A stretch of 64,000 bases of DNA, taken from positions 33,464 through 97,463 of the forward strand of contig CALSUH010000006.1 of assembly GCA_943789485.1 (NCBI GenBank), given 5' to 3'. The notes below the pieces were generated by a model. The model was not told where the DNA came from, did not search any database, and worked only from the letters and a program-made list of their open reading frames with translations. The position numbers and the translations under genes were made by a program. Origin of the DNA: an uncultured Pseudomonadales bacterium (GTDB lineage Bacteria; Pseudomonadota; Gammaproteobacteria; Pseudomonadales; Pseudohongiellaceae). How positions within the stretch are numbered: position 1 is the first letter of the stretch; every line of letters starts with the position of its first letter. This document shows, piece by piece, positions 46,093 through 55,925 of the stretch.

Positions 46093-47973
46093 TTATCGAG
46101 ACGCCGACCAGATTGGTGAAGACCATCCCCGCTCCTGCACTGTTGCTGACACATCCTCCGGCAGATCACTGCCGCTGCTGTTGGCGAGCAGAGTGGTCCA
46201 GCTACAAATAGGATTCTCCAGCACACGTACGTAATAGAACGCCGGTTGTTCTGCTGAGTAGTCAGGATCGGAGAAGGTAACTTCTAGTTGCGGGGCACCT
46301 TGCTCACCGGTGCGCTCACAACTTGTAAGATCTACATCTGCAGTAGTCTTTGAACATTTACCCGATTGTGTATCCGGCGTCCGCCCACTGGAACAGACAA
46401 CGTCCCAGACGCGCTGGCGCTGCTCCCCATTCTCAACCCATCCCTTGACGATCTGTATACGGTCGAGCGGCGGACCGTTTGGGTCCTGAGTCGCCCATAC
46501 CCAGAAGCGCGGCGCATCGGTAACGTTAAGGTTAGATCCCATGGGTACGCCGTTCTCATACGCGAGCGCTATCGGGTTCTGTTGGCTAGCGACATCCTCT
46601 GGCAGGTTACCAGCGAAAAAGCGGATGCGCATGCGGGACCCGCTAGTCCCAAAAGTTTCGCGACGTTGTAGCGCATCAAAAATATCGGCGCGGGTATTGG
46701 CCTCTGCCCATACGCCTGCAAGTCCACCTGACATGTAACGTCGAACCGGCCCTATTATCGGACTTTCCAGTTCCAAAATCCGATTTACTGCAAAGCCGGT
46801 ACCCTCGGCTGGTTTGAATTGGGCGGGTATACCATTGCGAGTATTACCGGGGTCGGAAGTGTGCGTATCCGTGGAGCCTATGACCCCGAGTTTGTATGGA
46901 TTGATTGGCCTCTCTGTGCCAAGCGCAAGCCCATCGAGCAGCACATTACGTAAGAACGAGCTTTCGCGGGCGCAGCGTCGATCGCCCGCCTCTGCACATG
47001 GCGGAAGCATAATGCCGAAATTGCAGTCTTCATCAGACGCGCCAACGCTGATCTGGCACTCAGAGTTACCCTTCTGCTGCGTCACTTCAAACAGACGTTC
47101 GATGCGAGAGCGTCGTTCAAGATCTAAATCGCTGTAGGCAGAGCCATCTTCATCAGTGCGGGAAAAGGTGAGCCCCCACGAATAGTTGGTGTTATGTGGA
47201 ATGGTGAGCACTTCACAGGGCGAGGCGCAGGCAGCATCGAGCTGCTCAAAGAAATCTTTCTGATTGTTCACATCGATCGATGAGATGGCATGGGGGATGA
47301 CGTCCGACCCACGAAAAATGACATTACGGTGCAACATGCCTACATCAGTGAGAAGTGACGAGAACTCGTAGCCGATCAAGGCGGTGAATCGGCCAGGCTC
47401 GTCATGTGCATTGGCGACTGCCTGCACGCGTTGCCAAGTATCGCGCGCATTGGCCTGGCACCGTGCGTCATCGCCGCAAATGTCATACTCATGTGGAAGT
47501 GGTCGTATACCCCCCGAGTCGAAAGCCTGCTGCAACATAGTTGCTTGATCAAAATCCCCTGAACGCATGTCGCGGCACAGCGGCAGGTCGAATTCAGGTG
47601 AGTCAGGCAACATGGTGCAACCCAGGATTTCGAAATTCTCTGCATGGTCGGTCAACGCCACGAAATCGAGAGGTATGGGTAACTGCGCTTCTGATCCATT
47701 TTGCAGTTCAACTTTGTCGCCTTTCGCGAAGCGGTAGGCGGTATTCGGCCCTAGCCGATTCCCCCCAGTGTAGGCGTCGAGAGACCAACTCGTATGTACG
47801 TGTAGGTCACCGAACAAGGCTGTTCGTTGTGGAAAGCGTTCCACCTCCACCGGGGATGCTGCCGCAGTAGGAGGCGTAGATATGTGCGTCTCTGGCACTA
47901 TGTCAGGGTCAGAGCAGCCGTTCAACAAAAGAAACAGGCCTATTAAACCAATCGTTCTCGCTAAGTTTCGCAT
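46093..47973 (-). CDS. DUF3604 lipoprotein, copy 3
   Basis: A 626-residue exported lipoprotein (lipobox LFLLLNGC, Cys 20). Same family blocks: RTALFGDLHVHTSWSLDAYT (residues 50-69), LDFVALTDHAENFEI, FTALIGYEFSSLLTDVGMLH, VLTIPHNTNYSWGLTF, LFEVTQQKGNSEC, GVIGSTDTHTSDPGN and GGLAGVWAEANTRADIFDAL, ending WSSPIWSASR. It differs from the other two in having extra Cys pairs (CTMLPDSPEFDLPLC, CGDDARCQA, ACASPCE), suggesting disulfides. It has no PpiC or HupE partner, only a small DUF2834-like membrane gene upstream by 80 bp. Confidence 0.9.
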   Translation of the reverse strand: MRNLARTIGLIGLFLLLNGCSDPDIVPETHISTPPTAAASPVEVERFPQRTALFGDLHVHTSWSLDAYTGGNRLGPNTAYRFAKGDKVELQNGSEAQLPIPLDFVALTDHAENFEILGCTMLPDSPEFDLPLCRDMRSGDFDQATMLQQAFDSGGIRPLPHEYDICGDDARCQANARDTWQRVQAVANAHDEPGRFTALIGYEFSSLLTDVGMLHRNVIFRGSDVIPHAISSIDVNNQKDFFEQLDAACASPCEVLTIPHNTNYSWGLTFSRTDEDGSAYSDLDLERRSRIERLFEVTQQKGNSECQISVGASDEDCNFGIMLPPCAEAGDRRCARESSFLRNVLLDGLALGTERPINPYKLGVIGSTDTHTSDPGNTRNGIPAQFKPAEGTGFAVNRILELESPIIGPVRRYMSGGLAGVWAEANTRADIFDALQRRETFGTSGSRMRIRFFAGNLPEDVASQQNPIALAYENGVPMGSNLNVTDAPRFWVWATQDPNGPPLDRIQIVKGWVENGEQRQRVWDVVCSSGRTPDTQSGKCSKTTADVDLTSCERTGEQGAPQLEVTFSDPDYSAEQPAFYYVRVLENPICSWTTLLANSSGSDLPEDVSATVQERGWSSPIWSASR

Positions 47974-48053
47974 CGTTTCTTCTCCAGGTTTTCTTTTCTT
48001 TTATTGTTAGTTAATGGCAAGCTGGTCAGTGATGCCAACCATAGAGTGAGGGT

Positions 48054-48392
48054 TCAGACAACCCGCACCTGAGGGAGGTCAGGCGTGTTGACTCTCTCTC
48101 GCAGGTAAAGGTATAGCGGGAGTCCACTGGAAATACCGACTATTGCGATCGCGAGTATCGGCGGCCATGTTTTTATACCTAGCTCACGACCTTCGGTGTG
48201 CATTAGTATCGCCAGAGTGATGCAGCCGATAATTATGTTAATCCCCAGCGCGGCAGAAACCGGTGTACTGAATATGACAGGTATCAGGTGCGCTGGGTTA
48301 AATCCATGTTCAAGTAGATATGGAGCGCCTACAATCACGGGCGCTAGTGTGCCAACAATAGTCATTCCCAGGTAAATGTTTTTCCGATTCAT
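48054..48392 (-). CDS. DUF2834-like small membrane protein
   Basis: A 112-residue protein with three helices: TIVGTLAPVIVGAPYLLEHG, ALGINIIIGCITLAILMHTE and PPILAIAIVGISSGLPLYLY, ending in a short basic tail. The pattern E-G-x-x-L-G-I-K-x-W after helix 2 and S-x-G-L-P-L-x-L-Y-L-R-E-R fits DUF2834 membrane proteins. Function unknown. It is upstream of and co-directional with DUF3604 copy 3. Confidence 0.75.
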   Translation of the reverse strand: MNRKNIYLGMTIVGTLAPVIVGAPYLLEHGFNPAHLIPVIFSTPVSAALGINIIIGCITLAILMHTEGRELGIKTWPPILAIAIVGISSGLPLYLYLRERVNTPDLPQVRVV

Positions 48393-48526
48393 AGATTGCC
48401 TACTCAGGTATCATTGCCTGAAATCACGCTTGCTGTTTCTCATTTGCTAAACGGACCCATTGGGCCGCCCCAAAACTTCCTTGTAATTCGCCCGCTCTAC
48501 TCTTCTCCAGGTTTTCTTTTCTCTTC

Positions 48527-49198
48527 TTATGCTGTCTTTAGGTACACTTCTGTCTCGTCTGAGACTTCAGCCATGAACAGACCCACGATCGAGTCCACCA
48601 ATCTGCTTAAGAAGAGGTCGGCCTTCTTCCCTCTAAAGCCGCCCTTTTCTCTTGTCTGGTTGGACATTGACAGATTCGAAAATCGCACGACATTGAGGTA
48701 ACGATCCTCAAACATAGAGTCATCAAGGTGCGGCAGTGACGCCTTAAGGAAGGTCCTGATTATTTGCAGGCTGTTGCCCTCATCTACTGTGTCTTCCTCG
48801 AGCGTTGGACTCACTATAGCTGCGTTCTTGGCTCCCCAGGCATTGGCCCATTGCCTGTGCCCAGGGTCGCTTTTACAAAGTTGAAACGTTGGATCTACCA
48901 TCAAATGACACAGGTCCCGTACAGAAAGGGAATTATTCTTGGCCAGGGCCTCAGTTAACATCTCTCGCCTCTTGGTCTGAGTTTGAGTGAATCTCGATTT
49001 GTGTATCGCTGCCAGCAAACCTTCCTTGTTTTTGAAATGGTATTGCAGCGCGGATTCATTCTTCTGCCCCGCCTCTTGAATCAATTCATTAACAGTAACG
49101 TTGTCAGAACCCTTCTCGGCACTGAGTTTCTCCATGGCCCGCATTAAGCGCTTTTGGGTGTCTAAAGTCCGGGCCTGTCGGGCTACTACAGTGGCCAT
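48527..49198 (-). CDS. TetR-family regulator
   Basis: A 223-residue regulator. N-terminal helix-turn-helix is TQKRLMRAMEKLSAEKGSDN, then VTVNELIQEAGQKNESALQY, then HFKNKEGLLAAIHK, canonical for TetR. The C-terminal ligand domain is about 150 residues. Divergent from the peroxiredoxin-like selenoprotein. The 167-bp gap has two TAATG-N5-CATTA palindromes, so control of the selenoprotein/GST pair and of itself is likely. Inducer unknown, perhaps an electrophile or peroxide product given the targets. Confidence 0.9.
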   Translation of the reverse strand: MATVVARQARTLDTQKRLMRAMEKLSAEKGSDNVTVNELIQEAGQKNESALQYHFKNKEGLLAAIHKSRFTQTQTKRREMLTEALAKNNSLSVRDLCHLMVDPTFQLCKSDPGHRQWANAWGAKNAAIVSPTLEEDTVDEGNSLQIIRTFLKASLPHLDDSMFEDRYLNVVRFSNLSMSNQTREKGGFRGKKADLFLSRLVDSIVGLFMAEVSDETEVYLKTA

Positions 49199-49265
49199 TT
49201 AAATACTCCTTGAGGATTTCACCCTTCAATTTTTGAAGAGAATGAACTGATTGCTTGACTATTTG

Positions 49266-49301
49266 TAATGATATCCATTATTTTATTAATGTAAACCATT
49301 A
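49266..49301. promoter_or_regulatory. tandem TetR-type operators
   Basis: TAATG-ATATC-CATTA (49266-49280) and TAATG-TAAAC-CATTA (49287-49301). Identical arms, 21 bp centre to centre (two helical turns), in the divergent TetR/selenoprotein promoter region. Confidence 0.7.
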
Positions 49302-49365
49302 TTTTTAGTGCTAGTATCTGATTCACAAAGTGCGTCTGGCAACATAAACCTCATCAGGAGCGACA

Positions 49366-50508
49366 GTGGCCAAAGTAAGCGACTCAATACCAGAAACACT
49401 GCAACCGGAAGTGGATGCAGCAATCAGTTGGTTTAATGCGCAATCCTCTGATGACTTTACAGTCACTGGCATTGTGGACGCCGAAGAGTCTCTCGCGTCG
49501 ACCGACGAAAGAGAGCTTCGCCTGGTGCTTTGTGGCGGCGACATGTGCCAGCAAAAGAAATTTAACGTTCTTCGAACCGGAGACAGTTTTACTGTTTCGT
49601 TTGCTGACGAGCCGCCTATCTTGAATGGCACTCAAGCGGAACTCGACCCACCCCCAGGGGCGAGAAAAGCGTGGCTAGACAACGTAATTAGTAAGCACAA
49701 ATTCGTCGTGCTGGTTTTCTACCGTGGATTCTGGTGACCTCCCTGTCGCCTCGAGTTACGAGGCTATGTGACTGAAGGCGTTGTCGATAAAATTCGTGCA
49801 GCGGGTGGCGAGCTATATGCAATTGTAAGCGAACCCCAGCGTCTTGCCGACGACGCAAAATCAGAATGGGGGCTCAATTTTGAAACTGTCGGCGATCCCC
49901 ATCAGGAAATTGCCGAGCAATGCAAAGATAGAGGCTGGCTGGAACTATTCATCAATGAACAGACCTCCTTTATCACAAACACGGATGACCGCCTCTCGCA
50001 CCCCAAAGGTTATTTTCAGCCTGGCGTTCTGGGTATAGATAGCAACAAGCGAATTCTTTATCGCTGGCGCAGTGTGCCAACTCGCGCCAATATAGGCGGC
50101 GCTGCAGAGCGGCCTACGGCAACTTACGTCTATCAGAAGGTGTCTGAATCGCTGGAGCAAACTGCTAATGACAAAGATGCGCTATTGGATGACAAGCCCG
50201 AACTGGATTCCAAGGGTCGACCATTCCCAGTATTCGTTGCACTGCTCCTGGCCAACGGTTGGTTCATCAGACCAGTGCCTTTTTTGTTAACCAATAGCAA
50301 GCTCTCGGCATTGCAAAGAATCAAGAGAGCAGCGCGCCGGATTCCTATTTTTCTCGCTGTTTGGATTGCGGCTTTTTTGATCTTACCTGTAAATTGGGTA
50401 GCGACTGCGGCTATCGCTTACGGGATTTGGCTAACCCCAATTGTGGTAATGATTTATAGAGGCCTTCAACACAAAAGCGAACCAGTTAAAATTGAATCCA
50501 GTGGGTGA
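49366..50508 (+). CDS. selenocysteine-containing peroxiredoxin-like membrane protein (UxxC)
   Basis: A 380-residue protein with Sec 124 at TGA 49735-49737. GTG start with AGGAG 5 bp upstream. Residues 1-85 are an N-terminal domain with CGGDMC. Residues 105-260 form a Prx-like AhpC/TSA domain: FVVLVFYRGFW-U-PPCRLEL, where relatives have FYRGxWCPxC, so Sec replaces the peroxidatic Cys and Cys 127 is retained. Then GGELYAIVSEPQRLADDAKS, NFETVGDPHQEIA and KGYFQPGVLGIDSNKRILYR. The C-terminus has two helices (IPIFLAVWIAAFLILPVNWV), so it is membrane bound with the redoxin cytoplasmic or anchored. A SECIS-like hairpin follows the UGA. Probably reduces peroxides with the GST-fold neighbour, under TetR control. 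Confidence 0.88.
49748..49764 (+). promoter_or_regulatory. bacterial SECIS-like hairpin 2
   Basis: GCCUCG-AGUUA-CGAGGC, a perfect 6-bp GC-rich stem with a 5-nt loop and G at loop position 2. The loop begins 17 nt after the UGA, inside the usual bacterial range. Confidence 0.82.
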
Positions 50509-50589
50509 GAATAAGCTGATTCTCTCTTGGCATGTTCCAATTGAATTATTCTGAAACCTCTGAATTAGAACACAACCATCAAAAGCAGA

Positions 50590-51714
50590 ATGTCTATGTC
50601 TAAAGTTACTCTCTATGGCTCTTCTCTTTCGCTCTATACTGGCAGAGCTCGTAGCTATCTCATCAAGGCTGGAATACCTTATGAAGAAACCCTGCCGAAT
50701 TCACAACATTTCCAGGAAAATGTGCTCCCCAAGATGGGCGAGCGCCGCAGTATTCCGGTTACTGAAACTGAAGAGGGAGAAGTGATTCGTGATGGCGCCG
50801 CCATCATAGACCATTACGAAGCAATTAGTGGCCAACGCTTCTCTCCTGCCACGCCTAAGCAGAAGACTCTTAGCTTGCTGTTCGATGTCATTGGAACTGA
50901 AGGCTTGCTGCGTCCTGCCATGCACTACCGCTGGGATTTCCCTGAGGAAAATCTGGATTTCCTGACCTTCCATTTTGAAAGCTTCATCCCGCCCATCCCA
51001 GACAGAAAGGAAAAAGCGGAAGAACAGATGAACAGGATGCGGGGTGCCGGGCAGAGTTTTGGCGCAATTCCAGCGAACTTCGAATTGATAGAGTCACTCT
51101 ACACCACACTCATCGAGAAACTTGATCAACATTTCGCACAGTTTCCTTATCTTTTGGGCAACAAACCTAGTATCGGTGATTTCGGCTTGATAGCTCCTTT
51201 TTTTGGGCATCTGGGAAGAGATCCCGTGGCCATCCGCTTACTACAAACAAAAGCAATCCGACTGTTTCGCTGGGTAGAGCGAATGAATCGCCCCGATCCC
51301 GACTTCGGAGAGTTTGGCCCAGGAGCCGAGGAGTATCTGCCAGGAGATGAAATCCCTGACTCGCTTATCGAGGTTCTCAAGCGCATCGCCATCGACTTCA
51401 TGCCAGAGACTGCGGCAGCATCGGCCACAATCAATCAATGGCTGGAAGAAAACCAGAAAATGCCTTCGAACACAGTTGCCGAGAGGCATGTGGGATTTAC
51501 TGAGTTTGATGCAATGGGTACAAAGGTTCAGGCCATTGCACAGCCCTACCGCTTTTATTTGTTGGGTCGTATGCAAGACTACATCGATTCTTTACCAGAG
51601 CCGGAAAAGACTGACGCTCAAAAATTGCTCCAGCAGTGTGGCATGGATGGCTTGCTGCAGATACGACTCACAAGACAGATGGGTCGGCACGATAATCGAG
51701 AGGTATGGCTGTAG
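50590..51714 (+). CDS. glutathione S-transferase-fold protein
   Basis: A 374-residue protein. N-terminal thioredoxin-like GST domain (VTLYGSSLSLYTGRARSYLI, RRSIPVTETEEGEVIRDGAA with cis-Pro, IIDHYEAIS) and an all-alpha domain with LLGNKPSIGDFGLIAPFFGH (the conserved N-capping S-x-x-D). Residues 260-374 extend beyond normal GST length and look helical, which is unusual. Where a catalytic Ser or Cys is expected the sequence has SLSLYTGR, so conjugating activity is uncertain. It lies 80 bp after the selenoprotein in the same direction, a likely redox partner. Confidence 0.85.
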   Translation: MSMSKVTLYGSSLSLYTGRARSYLIKAGIPYEETLPNSQHFQENVLPKMGERRSIPVTETEEGEVIRDGAAIIDHYEAISGQRFSPATPKQKTLSLLFDVIGTEGLLRPAMHYRWDFPEENLDFLTFHFESFIPPIPDRKEKAEEQMNRMRGAGQSFGAIPANFELIESLYTTLIEKLDQHFAQFPYLLGNKPSIGDFGLIAPFFGHLGRDPVAIRLLQTKAIRLFRWVERMNRPDPDFGEFGPGAEEYLPGDEIPDSLIEVLKRIAIDFMPETAAASATINQWLEENQKMPSNTVAERHVGFTEFDAMGTKVQAIAQPYRFYLLGRMQDYIDSLPEPEKTDAQKLLQQCGMDGLLQIRLTRQMGRHDNREVWL

Positions 51715-51770
51715 GTTCCGAGGAGTCAGATTGCTTTGATTTGATCTCTACGAAATCTAATTCAATAAAT

Positions 51771-52080
51771 GGGGATAAAGTAATAATTAGTAGTTACAGA
51801 CTATCTTTTCTGCGAAACTTTTAGCACACTTTTTAGCACACTCTATTTTCTCGCTTGTAACCTGTTGATATTAAAAAGGAATCGGTCACGCAGTCTACTG
51901 AAAATCCTCGTGTCGATGCTTCGAAAGCTGCGGCAGCAGCGCAGACGGCGGAACGCCGCCCGTAGGGTGAGAATTTTGATTGAATCAAAATTCGAATCAC
52001 TAATTGCGAAGCACAAGCAACGAGCGCGCCAGCGCGAAGCCCGCAGGAGACACATACCCTAAGGCTATTTGGATTCTTAA
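51771..52080 (+). repeat. cassette junction copy R6 (truncated tRNA tail)
   Basis: Edge GGGGATAAAGTAATAATTAG (51771), boxes TAGCACAC at 51822 and 51834, GAATCGGTCACGCAGTCTA, CTGAAAATCCTCGTGTCGAT (51898 onward) and then a direct jump to TTCGAAAGCTGCGGCAGCAG. The T arm, acceptor strand and terminator are deleted at a short TTCGA homology. GCAGACGGCGGAACGCCGCC and a tail with GAATTTTGATTGAATCAAAA, shared with R7, follow. Confidence 0.88.
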
Positions 52081-52196
52081 CTCGCGCATCCATGCGCTCG
52101 GACAAAAGCCCCGCCTTCAGCTGTCCAATTTTACTCCTGACAAATTTGTCCGTTCCAAGCCGGCAGCTCTACCCTGCTTTAAAACCAAAGTACTCT

Positions 52197-52295
52197 GACT
52201 CCTTTGATGAACTCGGTGAATATACCCTGCGTGGAATAGCCAGCGACGGTTCTCTGTTCACCTATCAAAACATCAATGTGACGGTGACTCGCTAG
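52197..52295 (+). pseudogene. C-terminal stub of a secreted protein
   Basis: Thirty-two codons DSFDELGEYTLRGIASDGSL, then FTYQNINVTVTR and TAG, without a start. The beta-strand pattern looks like the end of an Ig-like or propeller domain in an exported protein, family not identified. It begins at TACTCTGACTCC, the same edge seen at 10664 and 20711, so it is another gene cut at that motif. Nothing is seen from 52296 to 52480 except a possible promoter. Confidence 0.6.
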
Positions 52296-52480
52296 TTTAA
52301 ATTACTCATCTTGAGGAAGTTTTGGACGGGCATCGCAAGATGCCTTTCTCGTTTCTGGCTGGGCGTATCTGCTTTCTTGGCTTGAGCGTAAGATTGCCAA
52401 GATTAGCAGGTGTCGGCCTTGTAGCTATGCGGATAGACCTGCGTTATGCTCGGTGCAGAATTACATTAAGAGTGAAGTCT

Positions 52481-53710
52481 ATGCTCCAGCCATTTAGTAA
52501 ATTTCATTTCCTTGGCTCATCCGTTCTCTCGGTATGCAGCACTGCGCGTCGTAGCTTACTGACTCTCTGCCTTTCTATTCTTACTGTATCGAGTTTTTCT
52601 GCCGGTGCAGCCGACGGCGAGGGTATAGAACTGCCGCGCACCATAGCTTGGTCTGCCTACCCAACGGGCACGGGTGGATATAGCCAGGCGGTAGCTATCG
52701 GTAACATCTTACAGCGCCAATATTCCACCAACCTGCGAGTTATTCCTGGCAGAAACGATGTCTCTCGTCTGGCGACTCTCCGCGCGGGCCGAGTGCATTT
52801 CTCTGCCGGCGGTTCCGAGGCCGTCTACGCTCAGGAGGGCATTCTAAACTTCGCCTCGAGGATCTGGGGACCACAACCGGTGCGCACACTGATGTCGAAT
52901 TATTCAGACAGCTGTTCGTTTACCTTCGCCACGGCTACCAATGCCAACATTAATAGCGTGGCAGATTTAAAGGGTAAGCGAGTTACCTTCGTGCAGGGTG
53001 CTCCTTCGCTGAACAACGCAACCGCAGCCCTACTCTCCTATGCAAATTTAACTTGGGATGATGTGACCCCGGTTGAGGTTGGAGGTTACAACGCTTCTAT
53101 TGATGCGGTGCTTAACAACCGTGCCGACGCAGTGGGCGGAGCATGTAACTCACCACCGTTTTTACGCATCGAGGCTTCGCCTCGAGGTTTAACTTTTCCC
53201 GCGCTGCCACACAATGATGCCGAGGCTGTTGCACGAGTTCGAGCTCGCCTGCCGTGGTATGTGCCTCATCTTGCATTCGAAGGGCCAACTCTGCCTGAGC
53301 AAGGTTTGGAGGTATTCTCGTCGGCATATCCTCTGTTGGTAGGGTTGGATACCTCCGACGAGACGATGGTATACAGCATCGTTAAGATAATGCATCAACA
53401 TTTTGATGAATATAAAAACAATGCTCCCGGCGGCACAGGGTGGCGCATGGATCGACAGAAATTCGATCAAGGTTTCTTGCCGTATCACCCAGGCGCGATT
53501 CGTTACTACAAAGAGATAGGACAATGGTCACCTGCCGCCGAGGCACAGAATCAGTCGAATCTAAATCGGCAGCAAGTCTTGCTCGATGCATGGGCAAGCT
53601 TTTTCCCTGGCGCACCGCAGGGCTATAGCGAGTTTGAACAAGCTTGGTTGGTGGCGCGAAGTGAGGCATTGGAAGCCGCGGGCCTGATTACTCTTGGCAC
53701 AGGACTGTAA
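52481..53710 (+). CDS. TAXI-family TRAP transporter solute-binding protein
   Basis: A 409-residue periplasmic binding protein from MLQPFSKFHFLGSSVLSVCS; longer starts would add 53 residues without a clear ribosome site. Signal segment LLTLCLSILTVSSFSAGAAD. TAXI features: IAWSAYPTGTGGYSQAVAIG (ligand-binding S-x-x-x-G-T-x-x-Y), RVHFSAGGSEAVY, ATNANINSVADLKGKRVTFV and LNNRADAVGGACNSPP. Binds small organic acids or related molecules and delivers them to the fused membrane subunit encoded next. Confidence 0.9.
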   Translation: MLQPFSKFHFLGSSVLSVCSTARRSLLTLCLSILTVSSFSAGAADGEGIELPRTIAWSAYPTGTGGYSQAVAIGNILQRQYSTNLRVIPGRNDVSRLATLRAGRVHFSAGGSEAVYAQEGILNFASRIWGPQPVRTLMSNYSDSCSFTFATATNANINSVADLKGKRVTFVQGAPSLNNATAALLSYANLTWDDVTPVEVGGYNASIDAVLNNRADAVGGACNSPPFLRIEASPRGLTFPALPHNDAEAVARVRARLPWYVPHLAFEGPTLPEQGLEVFSSAYPLLVGLDTSDETMVYSIVKIMHQHFDEYKNNAPGGTGWRMDRQKFDQGFLPYHPGAIRYYKEIGQWSPAAEAQNQSNLNRQQVLLDAWASFFPGAPQGYSEFEQAWLVARSEALEAAGLITLGTGL

Positions 53711-53717
53711 ACGACTT

Positions 53718-55714
53718 ATGTCAGAACAAACATCAACAGAAGTAAAATCTGAATCATCTAGCGAATCAACTACACCGAAGGCCATAGCACTGCGCTACCG
53801 TGAATTGCCACATAAATGGCAGATGGTCCATGGCGGCTATGACCGCATGCGCTATTGCTCTGGCGATCAATCAGATATTCAATCTAGGCTTCTTCGTCGG
53901 CTATGTCATGCTCGACAGCCGTTATATGTACCTTATTACCGGCATCATGTTGAGCATGGTGTTCATTACTTTCCCCGCCAACAAGAATAGCCCGCATCAT
54001 GTGACCTGGTATGACATCGTCATCATGGTAGTTATTGGGATAATTTTTTCCTACTTCGCTTACTTCGCCGAGCGCATCGTCTTAGAAGCCTGGGAGTACG
54101 CCGCACCGGATATCGGCATCTATCTCGCGATGGTTACTTGGGTGATCGTACTGGAGGCAGGCAGGCGCGCAGGAGGATGGCCCAGTTTTTGCCATCGTCT
54201 TGGTATTCTCTTTATACCCTACCTTCGCTGACAAGTTACCGGATGTGGTTGCGGCGCTAAGTATTCCCGTACATGAAGTCGCCATGTTTCATGTCATGGG
54301 CGAGGAGAGCCTGTTCGGTATTCCAATGCGCGTGTTCGCGCAGCTGGTATTCGGCTTCTTAATCTTCGGCATCTCACTGCAGTACACCGGTGGCGGCCCA
54401 TTCTTTATTAATTTCGCCTTCGCGCTGTTAGGTCATCTAAGAGGTGGCCCGGCCAAGGTTTCTATTTTCTCCAGCGGCCTAATGGGCTCTATGAGTGGTG
54501 GACCAATCAGTAACGTGCTTACTACTGGCCCGCTTTCAATTCCGGCGATGCGCCGCGTTGGCTTCAGCAAGGAATACGCAGCGGGCGTAGAGGCCTGTGC
54601 CTCCACAGGTGGTGTGTTCATGCCACCGATCATGGGGGCAACGGCGTTCGTCATGGCTAGCTTCCTGAATGTTAGTTACACCACCGTGGCGGTGGCCGCC
54701 ATCGTACCGTCGGTACTGTACTTTTTCGGCCTGTATATGCAGATCGACGCCTATGCGGCAAGAGAGAACCTCGAGGGTTTGCCAAAGGAAGAATTGCCGA
54801 AGCTAGGGCAGGTGTTCAAGGAGGGTTGGTACTTCATCTTCGTCTTTGCCGCGCTGATCTTCATGTTGGTATACCTGCAGCGCGAGGCGGTGGCGCCTTT
54901 CTACGCGACCGCGATGTTGCTAGTGATTAACCAATTCACTATGCACAAGCTAACGCTAGAAAAATTCATGCGCCTAGTCGCCACCATGGGAAAACTGTTA
55001 GCTGAGCTAGCGGGCATCTTGGCAGCCATAGGTCTAATTATCGGTGGCTTGGCAGTAACGGGCATAGCCGGCACCATTGCCAACGACTTGGTTTATCTCG
55101 CCGGTGACAATGTCCTAGTGCTGTTGATGATGGGTGCACTGACGAGCTTTATCTTAGGCATCGGCATGACTGTGACCGCGGCCTATATATTCCTCGCCAT
55201 CGTACTAGTGCCAGCTCTTACTAATTCCGGCCTAGATCCTCTCGCTAGTCATATGTTCGTTATGTACTGGGGCATGTTAAGTTTCATCACGCCACCTGTG
55301 GCGCTGGCAGCATTCGCCGCTGCATCCGTAGCACAAGTATCACCGATGCGCGCCGGCTTCGAGGCGATGCGCCTCGGAGCGATCATCTACTTCGTACCTT
55401 TCTTCTTCGTATTCAATCCCGCTCTGTTACTACAGGGCTCTGCCATGGAAAATATCCAAGCTATCTCAACAGCCCTAGTCGGCGTAGCTCTCGTGTCGGC
55501 AGCATTGCAAGGCTATCTAATTGGCCTAGGCCCTTTAGGAAAGGGTGCCTCCGGCATGACGATGCGAGTGTTGATAGGTTTTTCTGGGCTAACTCTAGCG
55601 CTGCCAGCTGGAGGCCTATTCGGCTTTTCTCAAGTGTTGTTGTTGGCAGTGGCGCTAGTATTGCTCGCTGCATCAGTGGCAATTCATATCGGTATGCGCA
55701 AGGTTTCAAACTAA
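53718..55714 (+). pseudogene. TAXI TRAP transporter fused permease, two frameshifts
   Basis: About 665 residues in total over three frames. It begins MSEQTSTEVKSESSSESTTP, shifts near 53835 into MTACAIALAINQIFNLGFFV and IVIMVVIGIIFSYFAYFAER, and shifts again near 54185 into LVFSLYPTFADKLPDVVAAL, from where the long DctM-like part runs intact (PAKVSIFSSGLMGSMSGGPI then SNVLTTG, LAAIGLIIGGLAVTGIAGTI, VMYWGMLSFITPPVALAAFA). Each shift is one or two bases in otherwise perfect coding sequence, so recent decay or sequence error are both possible. 4TM plus 12TM fusion, as is usual for TAXI systems. Confidence 0.88.
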
Positions 55715-55925
55715 TTGATAATGAGGACAGTATCAAAAAGGCCCCGGAATTAAATCATAGTTGGCCAAAAGTGGTGCTTCGTTATATTTTGCATACACGG
55801 CGGTCGACAGGAATATCGACACTAAAGATGACAAGACAAAAAGAAATGATCGAAAAAAACTCATCGCGCTAACCCCCAAGACCGGTGGCGTGGATTATCT
55901 GCAAAACTAACCATAATACGCCGCC

